In this document: piece by piece, positions 18,055 through 26,518 of the stretch
Position numbering within the stretch: the first letter of the stretch is position 1
How the letters are laid out: each line of letters starts with the position of its first letter
Notes under the pieces: generated by a model
The model's input: only the letters and a program-made list of their open reading frames with translations
Told to the model about the DNA's origin: nothing
Database searches by the model: none
Origin: Halomonas litopenaei
GTDB taxonomy: Bacteria > Pseudomonadota > Gammaproteobacteria > Pseudomonadales > Halomonadaceae
NCBI RefSeq assembly: GCF_003045775.1
Contig: NZ_PXNS01000012.1
Span: 1-64,000 of the forward strand
Length of the DNA: 64,000 bases
Reading direction: 5' to 3'
Translations under genes and position numbers: made by a program

Positions 18055-18995
18055 TCGAATTGATCAATATCAGCAAGCGTTTCGGGTCGACCACTGCGGT
18101 GGACAGCATTTCGCTGAAGGTGGAGAGCGGGGAGTTCTGCTGCCTGGTGGGGACCTCCGGCTGCGGCAAGTCCACCACCCTGAGGATGATCAACCGGCTG
18201 ATCGAACACAGCGATGGCGAGATCCATATCGACCAGCAGCCCATTCGCAGCTTCAGGGAAGAGACGCTGAGGCGTCGGATCGGCTACGCCATCCAGAGCA
18301 CCGGTCTGTTCCCCCACTGGACCGTGGCGCGCAACATCGGCCTAGTGCCGCGACTGCTCAAGTGGCCAAAGGCCAGGATCGACGCACGGGTCGAGGAGCT
18401 GATGGCCTTGCTGGGGCTGTCGATGGACGAATTTGCCGGCAAGTACCCCGACCAGTTGTCCGGGGGGCAGGCGCAGCGGGTCGGGGTCGCCCGCGCCCTG
18501 GCGGCGGACCCGGATATCCTCCTGATGGACGAGCCGTTTGGCGCCCTGGACCCGATCACCCGCGAGAGCCTGCAACTGGAGCTGCGTGATCTTCAGGCGC
18601 GGCTGGGCAAGACCATCGTATTCGTGACCCACGACATGGACGAGGCCCTGACCCTGGCTGACCGGCTGGTGGTGATGCACGAAGGGCAGATCATGCAGCA
18701 GGGGCATCCATTGAGCGTGCTGAGAGACCCCGCCAACGATTTCGTCGCCTCGTTGCTGGGGGGCGAGGATCGCGGCCTCAAGGAGGCAGCGCTACTGCCG
18801 GTCAGCGAGCGGATGATGCCTCTGGGCACCGGTGGCGTGGCGCGCGAGCGGATCGACCAGGGCGCCTCGCTCAGGGAGGCGCTATCGGTGATGCTATGGC
18901 GCCGGGTCGAGCGCCTGGCAGTGGTCGATGACGATGATATTCCGATCGGCGAACTGAGCTTTCGTCGGCTGGTGGGAGCCCGGGGCCATGACTGA
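18051..18995 (+). CDS. yehX: Osmoprotectant ABC transporter ATPase (YehX-like)
   Basis: The 314-residue ATPase powers uptake together with YehY and YehW. The Walker A motif GTSGCGKST spans residues 34-42; the signature LSGGQAQRVGVARAL, Walker B ILLMDEPFGALD and H-loop FVTHDMDEAL are intact. A C-terminal CBS-like segment (SLREALSVMLWRRVERLAVV) follows, as in the osmoregulated OpuA/OpuC/ProV ATPases, where it is linked to ionic-strength sensing. The ATG at 18051 overlaps the preceding stop by 4 nt and follows GGAGAGGAGAGG, a strong ribosome binding site. Confidence 0.9.
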   Translation: MIELINISKRFGSTTAVDSISLKVESGEFCCLVGTSGCGKSTTLRMINRLIEHSDGEIHIDQQPIRSFREETLRRRIGYAIQSTGLFPHWTVARNIGLVPRLLKWPKARIDARVEELMALLGLSMDEFAGKYPDQLSGGQAQRVGVARALAADPDILLMDEPFGALDPITRESLQLELRDLQARLGKTIVFVTHDMDEALTLADRLVVMHEGQIMQQGHPLSVLRDPANDFVASLLGGEDRGLKEAALLPVSERMMPLGTGGVARERIDQGASLREALSVMLWRRVERLAVVDDDDIPIGELSFRRLVGARGHD

Positions 18996-19722
18996 GCACT
19001 GGGCCAGCCGCTGGCGGGTTCCTGTCATCTGGGGGCTGTTGCTGCTGGCGGGTTGTCTGTTGATGGGGCAGCTGGAAGCGCTGTTTCGCTGGGTCGAGCC
19101 CGATAGCCGTGACGTGATCTTCTCGCGGGTGGACTTTCTGGTGTTGTTGGGACGCCATCTGCTGGTGGTCAGCGTTGCCGCCGTGCTGGCTACCTTGATC
19201 GGGGTGGGCGGCGCCATCGCCGTCACCCGTCCGGGAGGACGCGATTTTCTGCCGCTGGTCGCCCAGGTGGCATCGCTGGGACAGACGTTTCCTCCGGTGG
19301 CGGTACTGGCGCTGGCGGTGCCGGTGCTGGGTTTCGGCACCCTGCCCATCGTGGTGGCATTGCTGCTCTATGGTCTGCTGCCCATCGTGCGTAACACTCT
19401 CGCCGGGATCGAGGGTATCGATCCCTCGGTGCGGGAGGCCGCCCGTGGCATGGGCATGACCAGTGGCCAGATCCTGCGCCAGGTGGAATTGCCGCTGGCG
19501 GCACCGGTGATCCTGGCCGGTATTCGCACCTCGGTGACGATCAACATCGCCACCGCCGCCCTGGGTGCTACCGTTGGTTCAAGCAACCTTGGGGACCCGA
19601 TCATCTCCGGTATCGTCAATGGCAACACCGCCTACATCGTCCAGGGCGCAGTGCTGATTGCACTGCTGGCGCTGACGGTGGACAGCGTGTTCGCGCGCCT
19701 GGCTCCTGCTCGCCGGGCCTGA
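18988..19722 (+). CDS. yehW: Osmoprotectant ABC transporter permease (YehW-like)
   Basis: The second permease of the system has 244 residues with about six membrane segments and the EAA loop VREAARGMGMTSGQILRQ. Its start overlaps the end of yehX by 8 nt, implying translational coupling. Gene order Z-Y-X-W is the same as in E. coli, where the system is a low-affinity, RpoS-linked glycine-betaine transporter. A terminator-like hairpin follows. Confidence 0.88.
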   Translation: MTEHWASRWRVPVIWGLLLLAGCLLMGQLEALFRWVEPDSRDVIFSRVDFLVLLGRHLLVVSVAAVLATLIGVGGAIAVTRPGGRDFLPLVAQVASLGQTFPPVAVLALAVPVLGFGTLPIVVALLLYGLLPIVRNTLAGIEGIDPSVREAARGMGMTSGQILRQVELPLAAPVILAGIRTSVTINIATAALGATVGSSNLGDPIISGIVNGNTAYIVQGAVLIALLALTVDSVFARLAPARRA

Positions 19723-19786
19723 TGGCGTCGTCCGGGTCCGAACACCGAGACCTGGTCCGCTTTCCCTTTCCTGATCTCCGTATCCG

Positions 19787-19816
19787 CGAAGCCCCCGTGC
19801 AGAGAGGGGGGCTTCG
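19787..19816 (+). terminator. Terminator-like hairpin after yehW
   Basis: A 10-bp perfect stem (19787-19796 with 19807-19816) has a 10-nt loop. There is no T tract downstream. Confidence 0.5.
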
Positions 19817-19958
19817 TGGTGGCCTGCGTCTCTCACCAGCCGGTCTCCCCGTCACGGTGGCCCGGTTCGGGCGTCCCATGGTGCTCGCCGCAAAGCGGTC
19901 CATCGAGGCAATTCGAGACGAATTTTCGACCAAAGTCGCGGCTAGGCAGGCGTCTCAG

Positions 19959-19974
19959 TTTACGTTAACGTCAA
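19959..19974. promoter_or_regulatory. Candidate LiuR-type operator upstream of bkdA1
   Basis: TTTACGTTAACGTCAA is a palindrome with one mismatched pair and a perfect 10-bp core, ACGTTAACGT. It resembles the ACGT-containing palindromes described for the MerR-family regulator LiuR of branched-chain amino acid catabolism in proteobacteria. It lies 92 nt before the first dehydrogenase gene. The regulator assignment is inferred. Confidence 0.45.
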
Positions 19975-20065
19975 GTCAGTGCGTTGGTCCCGCCACGGGC
20001 AATCCCCTGGCAAGGGGCGGGAATAAAGACAACACTGCCCTCAAAAGGGGCAAAGGAACAGCACG

Positions 20066-21274
20066 ATGACGACGACCGCACAGACCCACCGCCCGGACTT
20101 TCTGTCCGGCGACGAATACAGCATTCCCACATATGCGGTGCTATCCCAGGATGGCACCCTCCATGACGGCGCCGAAGGGCCGGATCTCGAGCGCGACAAG
20201 GCGCTGAGAATCTACCACGCCATGGTGGCCACCCGGGTGCTGGACGAGCGCATGATGGCGGCGCAGCGTCAGGGACGCCTGAGCTTCTACATGCAGTGCA
20301 CCGGCGAGGAAGCGGCGGTCATCGGCAGCGCCGCCGCCCTGGACGACGCCGACATGATCATGGCTCAGTACCGAGAGCAGGGCGCCTTGGCCTATCGCGG
20401 CTTCAGCTTCGACGAGTTCATGAACCAGTTGTTCGGCAATGAACTGGACTACGGCAAGGGCCGGCAGATGCCGATCCACTATGGGTCGCGCAAGCTGCAC
20501 TACATGACCATTTCATCACCGCTGGCGACTCAGATTCCCCAGGCCACGGGCTATGCCTATGGCCAGAAGCTGGCGGGAGAGGGCCTCTGCACCATCGTCT
20601 ATTTTGGTGAGGGCGCTGCCTCCGAGGGCGATTTCCACGCGGCGCTCAATATGGCGGCGGTACACGAAGCGCCGGTGATCTTCTTCTGTCGCAACAATGG
20701 CTACGCCATTTCCACGCCGTCGGTGGAGCAGTTCGCCGCAGATGGCGTGGCGCCCAGGGCGCTGGGATATCGCATGCACGTGATCCGCGTCGACGGCAAC
20801 GACGTGCTGGCGGTCTACCGGGCCACCGAAAAGGCACGACGTCTGGCGGTGGAGGAGAACAAGCCCGTACTGATCGAGGCCATGACCTACCGTCTGGCGG
20901 CCCACAGCTCTTCCGATGACCCATCGGGCTATCGTTCGCGCAAGGAAGAGGACGCCTGGCGGGCCAAGGACCCGATCCGGCGCATGCAGCTGTGGCTCGA
21001 GGCCCAGGGCTGGTGGAGCGAAGACGAGGAAAAGGCGTTGCAGGACGAACTGCGTCGCGAGGTGCTGGAAACCATGAAACGGGCCGAAAAGCGCCCACCT
21101 CCGGCGATCGATACCATGGTCACCGACGTCTATGCCGACGTGACGCCTGCGCTGCAGCATCAGCTCGATGCTCTCAAGCAGCATGTTCGTCGCTACCCGG
21201 AGGCCTATCCGCGTGGGGCCAGGTCGCTGGACCCGGCGTTGAGCCATCGCGATGCCGACCAGGGAGGGGACTGA
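20066..21274 (+). CDS. bkdA1: Branched-chain 2-oxoacid dehydrogenase E1 alpha subunit
   Basis: E1 decarboxylates branched-chain 2-oxoacids using thiamine diphosphate and passes the acyl group to lipoyl-E2. The 402-residue product, with an N-terminal extension of about 45 residues, fits the BkdA1 type rather than the shorter pyruvate dehydrogenase alpha. The thiamine diphosphate motif runs from GEGAASEGD (Gly181) to Asn210-Asn211. The loop HSSSDD (280-285) corresponds to the region phosphorylated by the mitochondrial kinase in animals. The ATG at 20066 follows AAAGGA with 8-nt spacing. It heads an operon with E1 beta, E2 and a kinase-like gene. Confidence 0.9.
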   Translation: MTTTAQTHRPDFLSGDEYSIPTYAVLSQDGTLHDGAEGPDLERDKALRIYHAMVATRVLDERMMAAQRQGRLSFYMQCTGEEAAVIGSAAALDDADMIMAQYREQGALAYRGFSFDEFMNQLFGNELDYGKGRQMPIHYGSRKLHYMTISSPLATQIPQATGYAYGQKLAGEGLCTIVYFGEGAASEGDFHAALNMAAVHEAPVIFFCRNNGYAISTPSVEQFAADGVAPRALGYRMHVIRVDGNDVLAVYRATEKARRLAVEENKPVLIEAMTYRLAAHSSSDDPSGYRSRKEEDAWRAKDPIRRMQLWLEAQGWWSEDEEKALQDELRREVLETMKRAEKRPPPAIDTMVTDVYADVTPALQHQLDALKQHVRRYPEAYPRGARSLDPALSHRDADQGGD

Positions 21275-21275
21275 G

Positions 21276-22253
21276 ATGCCGACCATCAATATGCTGCAGG
21301 CCATCAACCAGGCGCTGGACATCGCCATGGCCGAAGACGACAAGGTGCTGTGCTTCGGTGAGGACGTCGGGGGCTTCGGTGGCGTCTTCCGTGCGACCAG
21401 TCACCTTCAGGAAAAGTACGGCAAGGCGCGCTGCTTCAACACGCCATTGGTGGAGCAGGGCATCATCGGCTTCGCCAATGGGCTGGCGGCCCAGGGATCG
21501 GTGCCGGTGGCGGAGATCCAGTTCGCCGACTACATCTTTCCGGCCTTCGACCAGATCGTCAACGAGACCGCCAAGTTTCGCTACCGCTCCGGCGATCTGT
21601 TCAACGTCGGCGGGTTGACCATCCGCGCGCCCTACGGCGGTGGTATCTCCGGTGGCCTCTATCACTCCCAGTCGCCCGAGGCCTATTTCGCCCACACCCC
21701 GGGTCTCAAGATCGTGGTGCCGCGCAATCCCTACGAGGCCAAGGGCCTGTTGCTGGCCGCCATTCGTGACCCAGATCCGGTGCTGTTCTTCGAGCCGAAG
21801 CGCCTCTATCGCGCCTCCACCGGCGAGGTCCCGGAAGAGGATTACCAGCTGCCGCTGGGAGAAGCCGAGGTGACCAAGGAAGGGGCCGATATCACGCTGC
21901 TGGGCTGGGGGGCCCAGATGGAGGTGATCGATCGGGCGGTGGAGATGGCAGAAAAGGACGGGGTGTCCTGCGAAGTGATCGATCTGCGCAGCATCCTGCC
22001 CTGGGACGAGGATACCGTCGCCGAGTCGGTGCTGAAGACAGGCCGCCTGGTCATCACCCACGAGGCGCCCCGCACAGGGGGCTTCGCCGGAGAAATCGCC
22101 GCTGCCATTCAGGAGCGCTGCTTTCTTTACCTGGAGTCGCCGATCCAACGGGTGACCGGCATCGATACACCTTTTCCGCTGACGCTGGAGAAGGAGTATC
22201 TGCCCGACCATCTGAAGATCTACGAGGCCATCAAGACCTCACTCCACTACTGA
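21276..22253 (+). CDS. bkdA2: Branched-chain 2-oxoacid dehydrogenase E1 beta subunit
   Basis: This is the E1 beta partner of the preceding gene. I choose ATG 21276 (MPTINMLQAINQAL), which follows AGGGAGGGG and starts 1 nt after the E1 alpha stop, giving 325 residues. Family features include GEDVGGFGGVFRAT, TPLVEQGIIGFANGLA, QFADYIFPAFDQIVNE, RAPYGGG and HEAPRTGGFAGE. It is most like the BCKDH type. E2 begins 21 nt downstream. Confidence 0.92.
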   Translation: MPTINMLQAINQALDIAMAEDDKVLCFGEDVGGFGGVFRATSHLQEKYGKARCFNTPLVEQGIIGFANGLAAQGSVPVAEIQFADYIFPAFDQIVNETAKFRYRSGDLFNVGGLTIRAPYGGGISGGLYHSQSPEAYFAHTPGLKIVVPRNPYEAKGLLLAAIRDPDPVLFFEPKRLYRASTGEVPEEDYQLPLGEAEVTKEGADITLLGWGAQMEVIDRAVEMAEKDGVSCEVIDLRSILPWDEDTVAESVLKTGRLVITHEAPRTGGFAGEIAAAIQERCFLYLESPIQRVTGIDTPFPLTLEKEYLPDHLKIYEAIKTSLHY

Positions 22254-22274
22254 GACGGCGCCGGGAGCCAAGAC

Positions 22275-23966
22275 ATGACAGAGTTCAAGCTGCCTGACAT
22301 CGGCGAGGGCATCGTCGAGTGTGAGGTGATGGAATGGAAGATTGCCGAGGGTGATACCATCGCCGAAGACCAGCCTGTGGTCGAGGTGATGACGGACAAG
22401 GCGCTGGTGGAGATCACCGCCCCGGAGGCCGGCGTCGTTACCAGGCTGCACGTGGCGAAGGGTGAAATGGCGCGAGTCCATGCGCCCTTGTTTGCCTATC
22501 GTGGCGAGCATCAGGGCGGCGATGGGCAGGGCGAAGAGGCCCAGGCAGATAGCGAAGACAATACGCCGGAGCTGGCGGAGAGCGCCGCAGAGGCGCCTGT
22601 CCATAAGCAGGCAGAGCCAGTAGAACCGCCGTCGAGCTCCAGCGAAAAGGGCGGTGCGGGGCGACGGGTGGACTTTATTCTGCCCGATATCGGTGAGGGC
22701 ATCGTCGAGTGCGAGATCGTCGAATGGCACGTGGCCCAGGGTGACGAGATCAGCGAAGACCAGCGGCTGGTCGATGTCATGACCGACAAGGCCATGGTCG
22801 AGATCACTGCGCCGGAAGATGGGGTCGTCGCCGAGCTGTATGTGGCCAAGGGCGAGATGGCCAAGGTCCATGCGCCGCTGTTTGCCTATCAGGTGGCGGG
22901 TGCCGCCGCCGCTGGTGAAACGCTGGCGGTCGAGGAGGCGTCGCCCCCTACCCCGACCCCGACCCCAAAGAGTGACTCTCCCGTGCACAAGGCTGCGTCC
23001 GAGGGGGGCAAGGGCCCCTACGGGCGCATCCCGGCGAGCCCGGCGGTACGCCGACTGATCCGAGAACACCAGCTGCGACTCGAGGACATTCCCGGCAGCG
23101 GTCGCCAGGGCCGCGTGTTGAAGGAAGACGTGCTGAGCTTTCTCGATGGCGCTCGACACAGCGGTGCCGTCTCCGCGGCCGATTCCGGGTCCGATTCCGG
23201 GGCCGAGTCAGCAGGGACGGGCTCTCTCGCCGGCACCGATGGAACAGCCCGCGACGAGGGAGAGGTGCGAGTGGAACCGCTGCGCGGGGTCCGGGCGGCC
23301 ATGGCGCGCCAGATGGTGGCGGCGGCCAGCAGCGTGCCGCACTTCCAGTACGGTGAAGAGATCGACGTCACCGACCTGCTGGCCTTGCGCGGCCGGCTCA
23401 AGCCCCAGGCCGCAGCCAGGGACGTCAAGCTCACCCTGATGCCGTTTTTCATCAAGGCGCTGGCGTTGGCGATCGATGAACATCCCCTGGTCAATGCGCG
23501 TCTCAATGACGAGGCCACCGAAATCCACTATCCGCCCCACTGCAACGTGGGCATGGCGGTGGACGGCAAGGCCGGCCTGATGGTGCCCAATATCAAGGGC
23601 TGTGAGCGCCTGAGCCTGCTTGAGATCGCCGCCGAGGTGCAGCGTCTGACCGAGGCCGCGCGCGAGGGGCGGGTGGCTGCCAGCGACCTCAAGGGAGGTA
23701 CGATCAGTATCTCCAACATCGGTGCCCTCGGCGGGACCTATGCCGCCCCCATCATCAATATCCCCGAGTCGGCGATCGTGGCCATCGGCAAGACCCAGTG
23801 GTTGCCACGCTTCGATGAGGCAGGGCAGGTCGTGCGGCGGGGCATCATGACGGTGACCTGGGCCGGTGATCATCGCTTGCTGGATGGCGGCACCATCGCG
23901 CGTTTCTGCAATGCCTGGAAAGGCTACCTCGAGGACCCTGAAAGCATGCTGCTTCACCTGTCCTGA
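22275..23966 (+). CDS. bkdB: Two-lipoyl dihydrolipoyl acyltransferase (E2) of the branched-chain complex
   Basis: E2 transfers the acyl group from lipoyl to CoA and forms the core of the complex. The 563-residue product has two lipoyl domains, at about 1-80 and 131-210, with modifiable lysines K42 and K172 in MTDKALVE and MTDKAMVE. Acidic and Ser-rich linkers follow. The E1/E3-binding domain begins near residue 252 (IPASPAVRRLIREH), and the catalytic domain ends with DHRLLDGG (His533, Asp537). BCKDH E2 usually has one lipoyl domain, so the duplication is unusual. No E3 gene follows; a lipoamide dehydrogenase must come from elsewhere. Confidence 0.92.
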   Translation: MTEFKLPDIGEGIVECEVMEWKIAEGDTIAEDQPVVEVMTDKALVEITAPEAGVVTRLHVAKGEMARVHAPLFAYRGEHQGGDGQGEEAQADSEDNTPELAESAAEAPVHKQAEPVEPPSSSSEKGGAGRRVDFILPDIGEGIVECEIVEWHVAQGDEISEDQRLVDVMTDKAMVEITAPEDGVVAELYVAKGEMAKVHAPLFAYQVAGAAAAGETLAVEEASPPTPTPTPKSDSPVHKAASEGGKGPYGRIPASPAVRRLIREHQLRLEDIPGSGRQGRVLKEDVLSFLDGARHSGAVSAADSGSDSGAESAGTGSLAGTDGTARDEGEVRVEPLRGVRAAMARQMVAAASSVPHFQYGEEIDVTDLLALRGRLKPQAAARDVKLTLMPFFIKALALAIDEHPLVNARLNDEATEIHYPPHCNVGMAVDGKAGLMVPNIKGCERLSLLEIAAEVQRLTEAAREGRVAASDLKGGTISISNIGALGGTYAAPIINIPESAIVAIGKTQWLPRFDEAGQVVRRGIMTVTWAGDHRLLDGGTIARFCNAWKGYLEDPESMLLHLS

Positions 23967-24030
23967 ACGGTTGTGACGGCGTGCGCCCGAGGCGCCGCCG
24001 TGGCATCGTGTATCGGTGGAGGATACCGCC

Positions 24031-25935
24031 ATGCCCCAGGCCCCGTTGCAGCAGTTCTACATCCCGGAAGATCAGTCGATCTACCTGCTCAGCCAGGACG
24101 ACGCGCGCAAGCTCAAGGAGTGGGTAGCGCTGTGTCGTACCCAGCTAGAGCAGCTGGGCTATCGGCGCATCGAACTGGTCGGCAAGGGCGCCTACGGTTT
24201 CGTATTTGCCGGGGTCAGTCCCGACCAGCGCCATCACGTCTTCAAGTTCAGCCGGGTCACGTTGCCGCAGCACCTGCAGGATCGCCTCGAGGAAGAGGCC
24301 TTCATGCTCGAGCAGGTGGTGCATCCCCGTGTGCCGGCGCTGGTCGCCTATCAGCGGGTGCGCCACCAGGCGATTCTGGTGATGGAGCGGGCCCCGGGGC
24401 TCAATCTGGAAGAGGTATCGCTGCGTCAGGGTCGGCTGTCACCGCGGCTGGTGGTGCGTATCGCCACCCAACTGGCCGATATCCTGCGTGAGCTCAGGCG
24501 TGAAACCACCCCCGCCGGCGCCCCGAGAAAGCCGGTGGTCCATGGCGACATCAAACCGTCGAATCTGGTCTTTGACGCCCGCGACGAAACGGTGGCGCTG
24601 ATCGACTGGGGGTCGTCGGTATTTGCACAGCTCGACGCACGGCTGCAGTTCGTCACCGCCAACGTGATGGAGCTGATGTCCGACAATCTGCAGCAGACCA
24701 ACGCCAGGCTCGGGGACGTCTATTTCATCGGCGAGGACCAGCTTGGGGGCGCGCTGTCATCACCGCGCTTCGACGAGCAGGGTGTCGCCGGGACCCTCTA
24801 CGCGCTGGCCTCGGCGCAGTCCTGCCGTTTTGGACATCGCGCCATTCCCGCCACCTCGCTGGGTCTGCCGATGGAGTTTGCCAGGACCCTGGACGGGATG
24901 CTCGATCCCGACCCCGCGGTGCGGTTGAGGGCCGGCGACCACTTCATTACCGAAATGCCGCGCCTGGGACGGTTGGTGATGCTCGATCTGCCGCGGCCCC
25001 AGGAAGTGGCGCAGGTGCCGGTGTGGAGCCGTGCGCTGAGTCGCGAGATCGATACCGTGGTGTACAGCTCGCGCAAGGCATTTCTGAGGGAAGAGGGCGT
25101 GGAGGAGACGCTCAATGACGTCAACGATGTTCAGCTGGACCGCTACTATCGCAACTTCATGCAGGGCATGGGGGAGACCGAAAAGGCCTTTCTGGCCGCC
25201 GTCAGCCGGCTGGGCAAGTACCCGGTGGTCGGAGGATTGGCGGTGCGCTGGGAGGCCGATGGCGTCTATATCGACTCGTCATTGAATCTGCACGACGCAG
25301 GGCTCAAGCGAGCCTTCGTGGCGGCGGTCAACAACATGGTGACCCTGGCGCGGGCGATCCATCGGCGGGGTATCTTCAAGAGCTGCCTGTTCAATGCCCG
25401 CGATACCCTGCACCTGGAACGGACCAGTCCGGATCACCCCTTCGTGGTCGATCCGTCGCTGAAACTGTCCTATGAGGTCAGCGCGGTACCGGAACTGGAG
25501 GATCGTTCTCGTCTGCACAGCTATTTCGAGGACGGACCCGACCCTGAGGAGTTGCTGGTCCTGCCGGAGGCGATCATCACCTCGCTGCAGGCGCTCAATG
25601 ATATCCACCACACCGGCATGATCATCTTCGAGGTGCTGCCGTCGCATCTCAAGATTCACCACCACTATCGGCTGCTCGACCCTTCAAGGGAGCAGGAATT
25701 CCATGACTGTCTCGAGGACATCGTCGATGCGGTGAAGCTGATCGAGGGACTGGGTATCTCCGGCTTCATGAAGATGCCCTACAAGGACACGCGGTTCTTT
25801 CCCCACGTGGCGCGTCAGCCGGAACGCTACTATCCTCGCGACCCCAGAGCGGCGCTGGCAAGAGCGATGTCCGAGCAGCCGGCCGGGGGGGAGTCAGAAG
25901 CGCTGCGAGAAGGTCTGCACCAGGCGCAGCGCTAG
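24031..25935 (+). CDS. Hanks-type Ser/Thr kinase-like protein with a long uncharacterised C-terminal region
   Basis: The 634-residue product is predicted cytoplasmic. ATG 24031 lies 8 nt after GGAGGA, so I prefer it to the in-frame GTG 24016. Kinase features are the Gly-rich loop GKGAYGFVFAG (about 51-61), the ATP-anchoring Lys72 in VFKFSR, a helix-C Glu near 89, the catalytic loop HGDIKPSN with Asp173 (HRD changed to HGD) and DWG at 192-194 in place of DFG. Key residues look intact. The last 320 or so residues match nothing I recognise and have no membrane segment. It lies 64 nt after E2 on the same strand, suggesting cotranscription. The substrate is unknown; E1 alpha is a hypothesis only. 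Confidence 0.75.
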   Translation: MPQAPLQQFYIPEDQSIYLLSQDDARKLKEWVALCRTQLEQLGYRRIELVGKGAYGFVFAGVSPDQRHHVFKFSRVTLPQHLQDRLEEEAFMLEQVVHPRVPALVAYQRVRHQAILVMERAPGLNLEEVSLRQGRLSPRLVVRIATQLADILRELRRETTPAGAPRKPVVHGDIKPSNLVFDARDETVALIDWGSSVFAQLDARLQFVTANVMELMSDNLQQTNARLGDVYFIGEDQLGGALSSPRFDEQGVAGTLYALASAQSCRFGHRAIPATSLGLPMEFARTLDGMLDPDPAVRLRAGDHFITEMPRLGRLVMLDLPRPQEVAQVPVWSRALSREIDTVVYSSRKAFLREEGVEETLNDVNDVQLDRYYRNFMQGMGETEKAFLAAVSRLGKYPVVGGLAVRWEADGVYIDSSLNLHDAGLKRAFVAAVNNMVTLARAIHRRGIFKSCLFNARDTLHLERTSPDHPFVVDPSLKLSYEVSAVPELEDRSRLHSYFEDGPDPEELLVLPEAIITSLQALNDIHHTGMIIFEVLPSHLKIHHHYRLLDPSREQEFHDCLEDIVDAVKLIEGLGISGFMKMPYKDTRFFPHVARQPERYYPRDPRAALARAMSEQPAGGESEALREGLHQAQR

Positions 25936-26018
25936 CCAGACGTTCGACGCGCTCTCGCTGTTGAGCCTCCCCGCGCGCTGTTCACCTTTCGATGATGGAG
26001 GGAGGAGGCGACGAGTCG

Positions 26019-26231
26019 TCAGGCGCCGAGCCCGCTTTCGCGCAGCAGTTGATCGATGGAGCGCTCCGCACGCTGGCTGCCGGCGCCCTCGTGGGCCAGC
26101 TCGGCTTCGAGGACCTCGGCGCCTTCGCTGACCAGACGTTCGATCAGTGCAGCCTTCGACAGGCCGGTCTTTTCGGCCAGGAAATCCAGGCGTGCCTCCA
26201 GGTCCCGCGAGAATCTGAGTAGATGGGGCAT
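26019..26231 (-). CDS. Small ribbon-helix-helix (CopG-like) protein
   Basis: This 70-residue protein begins MPHLLRFSRDLEARLDFLAE and continues KTGLSKAALIERLV, a typical ribbon-helix-helix arrangement of one strand and two helices, with a Glu-rich C-terminal tail. The ATG at 26231 is preceded by GGAGG with 6-nt spacing, which supports real translation. Such proteins are DNA-binding repressors or antitoxins, but no toxin-like partner is visible on either side. It converges with the kinase gene. Confidence 0.65.
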   Translation of the reverse strand: MPHLLRFSRDLEARLDFLAEKTGLSKAALIERLVSEGAEVLEAELAHEGAGSQRAERSIDQLLRESGLGA

Positions 26232-26518
26232 GGTATTCCTCCGGTGGCAACGCGTACGGCTATCAGATTTATGAAAAGTCTAGGTGTTACGGGTGACAGT
26301 CCGGTGACAATCCCGGGCCCTGTCCAGACGGTGCCCGCGCCCATCGAGGTTCAGGACCAGGCACGGTGCTCTTCCAAGTGTGCAGCTATCCGTCTGGCGC
26401 TGTCGCTCTCCCTTGGGGAGTAGCTCACTGCGCGCCGAGGCGGGAGTGTGGCCCTTCTTTGAGCGCAGGTGAGCGCAGGCCCACTGCCTTGCTCAAGCGT
26501 ACGCGCCGTCATGGTGAC

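Larger units (their letters stand above)
19723..20065. other. 343-bp intergenic region between yehW and the bkd operon
   Basis: It contains a terminator-like hairpin after yehW, a near-palindromic operator candidate at 19959-19974, and the leader of the bkd operon with a GC-rich inverted repeat around 19988-20024. I see no coding sequence here. Confidence 0.55.
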
